Positions 1 through 6,486 of a DNA stretch of 64,000 nt are shown piece after piece. The stretch covers positions 1 through 64,000 of the forward strand of contig JAFUVE010000060.1 in the NCBI GenBank assembly GCA_017483765.1, in the 5' to 3' direction. Under the pieces are notes generated by a model. That model was not told the DNA's origin. It saw only the letters and a list, made by a program, of their open reading frames with translations, and made no database searches. The DNA comes from Bacteroidaceae bacterium. Its GTDB lineage: Bacteria > Bacteroidota > Bacteroidia > Bacteroidales > Bacteroidaceae. The number at the start of each line of letters is the position of its first letter. The first letter of the stretch is position 1. Position numbers and translations under genes: made by a program.

Positions 1-19
1 ATTTGAAATTTGAAATTTA

Positions 20-84
20 GCCATCCGGATGATTTGGGTGAAAGTGCCATCCGGATGATTTGGGTGAAAGTGCCATCCGGACGG
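20..84. repeat. 26-bp tandem repeat, about 2.5 copies
   Basis: Two identical 26-bp units begin at 20 and 46, each starting GCCATCCGGATGATTTGGG. A partial third begins at 72, and a degenerate fragment of the unit start recurs near 126. No coding potential is evident. A short ATTTGAA heptamer run (1-19) precedes it. Confidence 0.85.
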
Positions 85-93
85 AATGGTATT

Positions 94-121
94 AGTTGAA
101 AGTTTTCAGTTTTCAGTTTTC
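94..121. repeat. Heptamer array (AGTTTTC)
   Basis: AGTTGAA is followed by three exact AGTTTTC units. This is one of about a dozen 7-bp-period arrays in the spacers of this window. Confidence 0.8.
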
Positions 122-137
122 AGTGCCATGCGGACGA

Positions 138-209
138 TATTCACTCAACACTGGGAGCGTTGGTGGGGCTGAGAGAGGCTGATGCCAGCCAGGAACCCCG
201 TGGGGGCGG
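138..209. repeat. Dispersed repeat family 1, copy 1
   Basis: It starts TATTCACTCAACACTGGGAG, has a central GTTGGTGGGG and ends in a CCCGTGGGG-like block. Related copies lie at 4435-4503, 12426-12510, 12517-12590 and 36543-36604. The 68-codon minus-strand frame through it is an artefact of the repeat. Confidence 0.7.
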
Positions 210-227
210 AGGAGCTGCAGTGATATA

Positions 228-269
228 TAAAAAACGACAAGGACATGACGGTTGGTCGTCATGTCCTTG
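228..269 (-). terminator. Rho-independent terminator of the M16 protease operon
   Basis: The 13-bp arms CAAGGACATGACG (238-250) and CGTCATGTCCTTG (257-269) pair perfectly. Read on the minus strand, the hairpin is followed by TCGTTTTTTATA. It lies about 50 bases past the stop codon at 317, so it closes the minus-strand operon that starts near 9.2 kb. Confidence 0.9.
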
Positions 270-316
270 ATGTTGGTTGGTGTGCGTGCAGCCGGTAAAC
301 GGCTTTGCCTGTCTTT

Positions 317-3124
317 TTATTCTGAGAGCATGGTGACTTCGATGCATCGCTTGGCCTGCAGGAATGCCTTTGCCATGTTCTGCACATCCTGTGGCGTCAT
401 CTGCTCCACCATCTTGCAGTAGTCCTTGTCGAAGTCCGTGTCGTCGTCGAGCTCATGCCAGATGATGTACTCCCAGTAGTCGTTGGTGATCTCCATCTGC
501 GCATACTGCTTGATGAGATACTGCTTCACCTTCTGCATGCTGGACTCGAGCGGTCCGTTGTCGGCGATGTGCTTCAGCTGCTGATAGATGATGGGGTTGA
601 GCTCCTCGTATCTGTCGGGATTCGCGTTGTATGAGATTTTGAGCATGGCGTCAGGCGTCTCCTCCTTGTCGAGGTTGAAGCTGACGCTGACCCCGTAGGT
701 CCCGCCTTTCTCTTCTCTCACGCTGTCGGTGTATGCAATCTGGAGTGTGCGCTGCAGGAAGTCGAGAGCGAGGTCGTTCTTAGCAGAGAACGGTATGTCT
801 GCCGTGTAGTAAATGCTGACGTTGGCAAGCGGTGTTGCCATTTTCTTCGTGAACTTATGCACGGACTCGCCTCCTACGATTTTCGCCAGGTTGTCTTTGT
901 TGGCTTTCTCCTGTTTGTGGGTAGCCGGCAGGGAAGCGAGATACTGGCAAACCAGCGTCCTGATCTCGTCGATGTTGACATTACCCGTGATGACCGCCTT
1001 GAAGTTTGACGCGTCTGCAAACCTCTCTTTGTAAATTTGCAGAATACGGTCGTAGTCCGCCTTCTTCACCACCTCCTGCGTGACCGGCTGATGGCGCGGA
1101 TGGTTTCCGTACATGATGCTTGAGATGGAGTCGTTGTAGTCGACCCTTGGTGACGCATTGCGGTTGGTGAGGAATGAGAGTGTGCGGTTCTTGAGTCCTT
1201 CGAACGCCTCGTTGTCCTTCCTTGGCTGAGTGAAGTAGAGGTAAGCCAGCTCGAACATGGTTTTGGTCTCCTTGACGGAGCATGCTCCGCTGATGCTCTG
1301 ACTTGCCCTTCCCACCGACGGAGAAACGCTGACCGACTTGCCTGTGAGCATCTTCCTGAGCGTGGTGGCGTCGAACTCGCCCACACCCCCTTCCGTTGTG
1401 GCGCTGGTGATGAGCGAGAAGTTTGGAATGTCCTCGTCGCCATAGAGCGATGTTCCTCCTTCCGCCTTGATTTGCATGCTGACCTGGTCGGCGTTGAATT
1501 TTGTGGGCTTGACGTAGACCTTCATCCCGTTGCTGAGTACCATCTCCGTGTATCCGTGCTTGAACTCCTTCTCGCTGACGATGGTTCCCGGCTTCGGGAG
1601 TTGTGCAACGAGATTCTCGGCGATTTCCGGCTCGGTGTATGCGCTGTATTGCTGCTGTTGAGCCGCGCAGATGACCTGCTCGATGGTGCTCTCATCGGGG
1701 ATTTTGACGCTCTCCTTGTCGGGCGCGTAGAGCGCCACCACCTGGTTCTTGTCGCTGACGAGCTCGCTTACCGCCTTGTTCACCTCCTCGAGCGTGACAC
1801 TTTGGTCGAGCTGCTTTGCGTTCTGCAGCTCAAACTCCTCAGAGATGAGCGGTTCGCAGGTGAGGAAGTTGCTGACACATTTGTTGACGAAATAAGAGTT
1901 TCTTCTGTCGTTCCGCTCTTTGAACCTTCGTTCAGCCGCGTTCATGAAAATTTTCTTTGCCCTCTGGAGCTCAGATTCCACAAATCCGTGCTGCCTGATC
2001 CGCTCGAGAGCCGCAGTGGCTGCGAAGAGTCCGCCAATGATGTTGTCCTGCTTGCAGCTGACACTGAGCGAGAACGCCTCTTTCGTACGGCTGAGGAAGA
2101 ATGCCCCGTCGTGTCCTGACGCGCTCATGAAGGGTGCGTCAGGCTGCTGCCGGATTTCCGCGAGTCTGCTGTTCGTCATGTAGGCGATGAGGTCGGCGAT
2201 GTATCCGTCGCGCAGATACTGGTAGGAGTTCTTCTGGTCGTCGGGCGTCGGATTGTGCTTCATGTAGAGATGTGCGAGCACGATAGGCTGCTCCTTGTCC
2301 TTCTGGATGGCGACAATCATCTTCTCGTTGTCGTCGACCGGATAGTATATTCTCTCAGCCGGGTTTTGAGGCATGGGGATTTTGGAGAACAGTTTCCTGA
2401 CTTTCTTCTCCACCTTCTTTACGTCGAAGTCACCGACGACGACGATGGCCTGGAGGTCTGGACGATACCATTTCTCGTAGTAGTCCTTGAGGTCCTGGTA
2501 AGGGAAGTTTCTGACGATGTCCATGGATCCGATAGGCATGCAGTCCTCGTATTTTGATCCTTTGTAGACGGTAGGCATCGCGTCCTCCATCATACGTTGC
2601 ATGGCCATCCCCGCTCTTCTGGTTCTCCATTCCTCCTCAATGACCCCCCGCTCCTTGTCGATTTCCTTGTCGTCGAGCAGAATGTAGTGGCTCCAGTCGT
2701 TGAGCACGAGCAGGCAAGAGTCGAGCACTCCCTCTCTGCTGATGGGCGCAGAGCCGATGTGGTAGACCGTCTGGTCTACAGACGTGTAAGCATTGAGGTT
2801 CGCTCCGAATTTCACACCGATGGTCTCACACCACGGCACGATGCCCAGCTGCTTCCCCTTTCCCGGAAAGTGCTTCGTTCCGTTGAATGCCATGTGCTCG
2901 AGGAAGTGCGCGAGTCCCCTTTGTCTGGGCTCCTCGAGGATGGATCCCACCCTCTGTGCGATGTAGAAGTCGGCCAGTCCTTTCTCCTTAGCGTTGTGGC
3001 GGATGTAGTAAGTCAGTCCGTTGTCAAGTTTTCCAGTCACGAATGACGGGTCGGAAGGCAGTTGTGCCGCTGCCGAAACTGGCAGCAGCACAACTGCGAT
3101 AATGTATGCTAATAATTTCCTCAT
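317..3124 (-). CDS. M16 family zinc protease, PqqL/FusC-like (periplasmic)
   Basis: A 935-residue secreted metalloprotease. A signal peptide (about 1-20, ending SAAAQ) precedes the first M16 domain. The inverted zinc motif HFLEH is at 73-77, followed by FNGT, NAYTS and the distal acidic ligand in GVIEEEWR (about 163-165). A second, inactive M16 half fills the C-terminus, giving the four-domain architecture and roughly 930-residue length of PqqL and FusC. Those proteins are periplasmic M16 proteases encoded beside TonB-dependent receptors; FusC cleaves an imported iron protein. Here the gene ends an operon with a TonB receptor and two lipoproteins, 15 bp after the DUF4876 gene. A paralogue of the same length lies at 38622. 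Family assignment is firm; substrate is unknown, and a role in processing cargo taken up by the receptor is inference. Confidence 0.93.
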   Translation of the reverse strand: MRKLLAYIIAVVLLPVSAAAQLPSDPSFVTGKLDNGLTYYIRHNAKEKGLADFYIAQRVGSILEEPRQRGLAHFLEHMAFNGTKHFPGKGKQLGIVPWCETIGVKFGANLNAYTSVDQTVYHIGSAPISREGVLDSCLLVLNDWSHYILLDDKEIDKERGVIEEEWRTRRAGMAMQRMMEDAMPTVYKGSKYEDCMPIGSMDIVRNFPYQDLKDYYEKWYRPDLQAIVVVGDFDVKKVEKKVRKLFSKIPMPQNPAERIYYPVDDNEKMIVAIQKDKEQPIVLAHLYMKHNPTPDDQKNSYQYLRDGYIADLIAYMTNSRLAEIRQQPDAPFMSASGHDGAFFLSRTKEAFSLSVSCKQDNIIGGLFAATAALERIRQHGFVESELQRAKKIFMNAAERRFKERNDRRNSYFVNKCVSNFLTCEPLISEEFELQNAKQLDQSVTLEEVNKAVSELVSDKNQVVALYAPDKESVKIPDESTIEQVICAAQQQQYSAYTEPEIAENLVAQLPKPGTIVSEKEFKHGYTEMVLSNGMKVYVKPTKFNADQVSMQIKAEGGTSLYGDEDIPNFSLITSATTEGGVGEFDATTLRKMLTGKSVSVSPSVGRASQSISGACSVKETKTMFELAYLYFTQPRKDNEAFEGLKNRTLSFLTNRNASPRVDYNDSISSIMYGNHPRHQPVTQEVVKKADYDRILQIYKERFADASNFKAVITGNVNIDEIRTLVCQYLASLPATHKQEKANKDNLAKIVGGESVHKFTKKMATPLANVSIYYTADIPFSAKNDLALDFLQRTLQIAYTDSVREEKGGTYGVSVSFNLDKEETPDAMLKISYNANPDRYEELNPIIYQQLKHIADNGPLESSMQKVKQYLIKQYAQMEITNDYWEYIIWHELDDDTDFDKDYCKMVEQMTPQDVQNMAKAFLQAKRCIEVTMLSE

Positions 3125-3139
3125 GATTCTAAGTTCTTT

Positions 3140-4372
3140 TTATTTCAGGAAAGACGGCACAGCCTCAGCCTCGAAGTCGTTGGCCGAGTCGTTGGTGTCG
3201 ATATACTTACCGTTGGCGTCCGTCTTTCTGATGACCGACTTGTTGTAGCGCGTCTTGTCCTTGTCGATTTTACCGCAGTATGTCCAGCCCTTGTCGATAG
3301 AGGCGTCGAGCACGTTCCACTGCCAGTCGGACTCAACGCTGAGGTTCACTCCGTCGAGAATCCAGCTGTTCGGTACTTTGAATGTGTCCTTTGTCTGGTC
3401 GAATGTGTACTCCATGAAAGTCCAAGTATATGCAGCCGTGTATGCGTAGTTCTGTAGCCAGTTCTCCTTTGTCTCGTGCATTCGTGCGATGGCATATGAG
3501 TGGAATCCACGGTTGTGGAATCCAAACACGGTTGCTGTGTAGCAGTACCATTTGTCGAGGTTTTGTGCGCTTCCGTCCGGGTCAGTGAAGTTGGGGTTGG
3601 AGGACTCGTCATAGAATTCGAAGTCAGCATTGCTGAGGTCGAAGGAGTTGGCGTTGGCTTCCTTGTGGTTGACGGCATTGATGGCGAGAACGAGCTGTTT
3701 TCCCGGCTCCACCGCCACGCTCTTTCCGTTGCCCGGAATCATATATACTGCGTCCACAGAGAACGCCTCGCTCATGATGTCCGGGTCGTATTCCTGTTTG
3801 TCGATAGTGAGGAACTCAGACTCCAGCACAGCGATGCTGTCGGCATAGAGTGTGACGTCGCTGTTGTTGGTGATGACCATGTACTGGTCATTTCCGTACT
3901 GCTCTCCCTCCGGGGTGGTGGTTCCGGTGAAGAAAATCTCGCTGATGACGAATCCACCCTTCGCGGTGAACGATGAGACGCTGACTTTCACGTTGGGGTT
4001 CTGTCTGCTGATGCTGACCCCGTCGCTCTTGACGTCGAAGTCCTTCTGTCCAGCCACTCCGCCGAGTACGAAGTCAAGATGTCCGTTGGCGCTGACGTTG
4101 TACGTACCCTCCTCCACGTCGTTGAGCAGGATTGAGAAGTCGTTCCCGTTCTGCGTGAACTGTTCGCCAGTGAAGGTGTATGCCTTGTTGGTCTTCACGT
4201 TTGTGATGGTGGCGTTGAGATTAGAAAGCACCACCTGCTCGAGGTTCATCGGTGTCTCGATGGTGAGCGTGGAATCCTTGACTGTAGGCACACTGTCGTC
4301 GTCGGAGCAGGCTACGAAGGAGACTGCGATTGCGAGCATGGCAATCATGCTGATAAAAAAGTTCTTTTTCAT
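3140..4372 (-). CDS. DUF4876 surface lipoprotein
   Basis: A 410-residue lipoprotein. The signal peptide ends with the lipobox FVAC (Cys22), followed by SDDD, which resembles the acidic lipoprotein export signal of Bacteroidota and suggests display on the outer face of the outer membrane. An N-terminal beta-rich domain (about 33-135) resembles the whole of the small lipoprotein at 6103-6486. After it comes the DUF4876 body with FVISEIFFTGTTTPEG and a long segment describing features such as GNDQYMVITNNS, similar in style to lamin-tail-like beta folds. Function is not established for the family. It sits between an outer-membrane barrel and an M16 protease in one transcription unit, so a cargo-capture role with the TonB receptor is plausible. 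Confidence 0.85.
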   Translation of the reverse strand: MKKNFFISMIAMLAIAVSFVACSDDDSVPTVKDSTLTIETPMNLEQVVLSNLNATITNVKTNKAYTFTGEQFTQNGNDFSILLNDVEEGTYNVSANGHLDFVLGGVAGQKDFDVKSDGVSISRQNPNVKVSVSSFTAKGGFVISEIFFTGTTTPEGEQYGNDQYMVITNNSDVTLYADSIAVLESEFLTIDKQEYDPDIMSEAFSVDAVYMIPGNGKSVAVEPGKQLVLAINAVNHKEANANSFDLSNADFEFYDESSNPNFTDPDGSAQNLDKWYCYTATVFGFHNRGFHSYAIARMHETKENWLQNYAYTAAYTWTFMEYTFDQTKDTFKVPNSWILDGVNLSVESDWQWNVLDASIDKGWTYCGKIDKDKTRYNKSVIRKTDANGKYIDTNDSANDFEAEAVPSFLK

Positions 4373-4434
4373 TTTCTTTTTGATTTTAAATTTTAAATGG
4401 TTTTATATATTAGGTTTTTTTCAGAATTTTCATG

Positions 4435-4503
4435 TATTCACTCAACACCGGAGACGTTGCTGGGTAGTTATGGCGGGGGTGCCAGCCTGGGACGCCGTGG
4501 GGC
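4435..4503. repeat. Dispersed repeat family 1, copy 2
   Basis: TATTCACTCAACACCGGAG, then GACGTTGCTGGG, then GTGCCAGCCTGGGACGCC and GTGGGGCG. It fills most of the 145-bp spacer between the DUF6850 and DUF4876 genes of an otherwise tight operon. Confidence 0.75.
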
Positions 4504-4517
4504 GTTTTCTCCTTTTT

Positions 4518-6008
4518 TCAGAACGCCGCTCCGAGTGATATGTTCAGCAGGAACCTGCTGGCGTGGGCTGCCGAGATGTCAGTCGCTGCGTTCAGCTCGG
4601 CGAAAACCGCATATTTTGGGTTTTTGAGCTTATGGTCTGCCCTGATGCCCGCTCCAAAGCTTGTGATGCCCGCCTTCGTGAAATCATATTTGTGGTTGAC
4701 GTAATCCGTGATGGGAATAGACAGATCCGCAAACGGCATGTCGATTTTTTTGTCGATGTTGGCATAAAAAGCCGCCTGGGCATCAATTCTCAGCGTTGTG
4801 GCCTTGCCCGGCTGTAAGAATATCTGTCCCTTAGCCAATGCGAAGAGATGAGCCGCGCTGAGTTCCCTTTTTGGATAGGCATATTGCTCTTCCTGGCTGA
4901 CATATCCCAAGTTGAGCTGCGTGTTCCACGTCTTCCGTCCGTAGATCGCTCCGGCATGCAAGTCCGTGAACCGGCTCTTGTACATGGTGAGCTTGCCGAT
5001 GGTGGGGTAGGAGTTCACCTCCGACTTACCTCCAATCCTCTCGTCTCCGCTCCGTCTGGTGTGTTCCGCATGTAGGAAAAGAGCCGTCCTGCTGTTGGCG
5101 CTGCGTTTCCATCCGACGTTGGCTGCGATATGTTCGTCGTAGATGTCGGTGAGCGGCATGGAGTTGTAGTCAGCCAGCACCCGGTGGTAGCGTCGTTGCC
5201 GGAGCAGGATGTCGGCATAGAGTCCGTTCCCGGAAACCGGCAAGGCGCTTGCCGCGATGCTGAGTCCGCCGCCGTTGAAGTAGAGCCTTCGTTTGTCGCC
5301 CGAGAATCGTGCATAGTACGTGCCGAGTCCCGTCATCTGGTATTCGGTGCTGACTCCGAGCTCGTTGTAGAAATCCACGTTGTTTGTCTGCTTGTAGATG
5401 TTCCCCTCGAGCGATAACCCCAGCTTGTGTCTTGCGATTTCCCTGGCAGCACCAGCCCTCATCGTGAGGTCTGTGGTGATACCTCTCATTCTCGGGTCGC
5501 GGTCCCTGTATTCGTGTTCTGCGCTGAAGAGCAGTTCCGCTCCGAGAGCGAATTTGTTCAGTTCTGTGGCGTATGCCCCAGCGAAATAGTATCCCTCTTT
5601 CTTGGTGTCTCCCCCGATGGTGTCGGCCAGGATATACGGCTTGAGCTTCTCGTAGTCAGACGTGGAGTTCCATTTGATGTTTCTGACCGTTCCGTTCATG
5701 TATGCCGCGCTTCCCCAGACCGAGGTGCGTTCAGACAGTCTGAGGAACGTGTTGACTTCGAGGGAAGGCAGGGTGTGTCCGTCGCCAAGCTCCGGGGTGA
5801 ACGGCTTAGACTCATTGCGTTGGCTGAGCGAGACGCTGATTTCCGTTCTTGATTGCCGGAATGCGTCTTTGTGAATGGCGGGGTTGATCCATGCCGCCTG
5901 CTCGGTGGCCCGCCATAATGAAGAACGCTCCACTACGGCGCTGTCTGGCTCCTGTGCCTGTGCGGTGACAGTTGACAGGATAATCAGTAATATTATGATG
6001 CGTGACAT
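4518..6008 (-). CDS. DUF6850-type outer-membrane beta-barrel protein
   Basis: A 496-residue protein predicted to form an outer-membrane barrel. The start chosen is at 6008 (MSRIIILLIILS, signal peptide ending AQAQ). The frame stays open to 6071, but the extra 21 codons read through a dispersed repeat (6037-6054) and would bury the signal peptide. Alternating aromatic/polar strands run through the protein and it ends in a phenylalanine (LGAAF), as barrel proteins do. The family is found beside DUF4876 and TonB receptors in Bacteroidota; its function is unknown. It could be an accessory pore or receptor for the cargo handled by this operon. Family assignment is from recalled sequence character, so moderate. 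Confidence 0.78.
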   Translation of the reverse strand: MSRIIILLIILSTVTAQAQEPDSAVVERSSLWRATEQAAWINPAIHKDAFRQSRTEISVSLSQRNESKPFTPELGDGHTLPSLEVNTFLRLSERTSVWGSAAYMNGTVRNIKWNSTSDYEKLKPYILADTIGGDTKKEGYYFAGAYATELNKFALGAELLFSAEHEYRDRDPRMRGITTDLTMRAGAAREIARHKLGLSLEGNIYKQTNNVDFYNELGVSTEYQMTGLGTYYARFSGDKRRLYFNGGGLSIAASALPVSGNGLYADILLRQRRYHRVLADYNSMPLTDIYDEHIAANVGWKRSANSRTALFLHAEHTRRSGDERIGGKSEVNSYPTIGKLTMYKSRFTDLHAGAIYGRKTWNTQLNLGYVSQEEQYAYPKRELSAAHLFALAKGQIFLQPGKATTLRIDAQAAFYANIDKKIDMPFADLSIPITDYVNHKYDFTKAGITSFGAGIRADHKLKNPKYAVFAELNAATDISAAHASRFLLNISLGAAF

Positions 6009-6036
6009 TTCTTTTATTAGAGACATATATAAAAGG

Positions 6037-6054
6037 CGGACATACATAAAGTAA
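6037..6054. repeat. Dispersed repeat family 2, copy A (short)
   Basis: CGGACATACATAAAGTAA is identical to 54917-54934. Another copy of the same family, sharing a different part, lies at 55745-55773. This copy is just upstream of the DUF6850 start codon. Confidence 0.75.
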
Positions 6055-6102
6055 GTCCCTACGGTTGTCATTCTATATCAGACGGGGTGGTTTCATTTGC
6101 TG

Positions 6103-6486
6103 TTAATCGAGCAGTATGGCTTTGAGAGTGATGAGATTCTGGCTTTTGTCCATGATTTCAGCGTAGTCGGTCTGTGCCCTGAACTGGTGCATGACGACGC
6201 TTCCGCTATTGTCGTGATAGCTGAACACCCCTTCTATGCTGATGAGGTAAGGACCTCTGAGGAGCTCCACGGTGACAGTATTTCCGTTGAAATCAGCCGT
6301 AGTGGTGACTTTTCGTGAGTTGATGTTGGTGAAGACAGCCTGTGCCTGCACCCGTTCTATGTTTTCAGCCACATCGGTGGTAATAGCCAGCGTGGCGAAT
6401 GCGAAGATATCGTCCTCCTCTTTATGGCATGCTGACAGCATGCACATGATGGCTGCCATCAAAGCGGCAGAGCTTATAACTTTCAT
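6103..6486 (-). CDS. Small lipoprotein resembling the DUF4876 N-terminal domain
   Basis: A 127-residue lipoprotein with signal peptide and lipobox LSAC (Cys20), followed by HKEEDD, an acidic export-type stretch. The mature part aligns by eye with the first domain of the DUF4876 protein at 3140: LAITT with LTIET, AVFTNINSRK with ATITNVKTNK, and LLRGPYLISIEG with VEEGTYNVSANG. It is therefore probably a single immunoglobulin-like beta domain on a lipid anchor. The gene overlaps the end of the TonB receptor gene by 4 bp, implying translational coupling. Function unknown; it may be a small extracellular partner of the receptor. Confidence 0.85.
   Translation of the reverse strand: MKVISSAALMAAIMCMLSACHKEEDDIFAFATLAITTDVAENIERVQAQAVFTNINSRKVTTTADFNGNTVTVELLRGPYLISIEGVFSYHDNSGSVVMHQFRAQTDYAEIMDKSQNLITLKAILLD

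Noticed and set aside
141-347. 68-codon minus-strand frame at the window start
   Set aside because: Consists of a terminator, a dispersed repeat and the end of the M16 gene; no plausible protein.
1472-2119. 215-codon plus-strand frame inside the M16 gene
   Set aside because: Shadow of the minus-strand protease, whose motifs and signal peptide are unambiguous.
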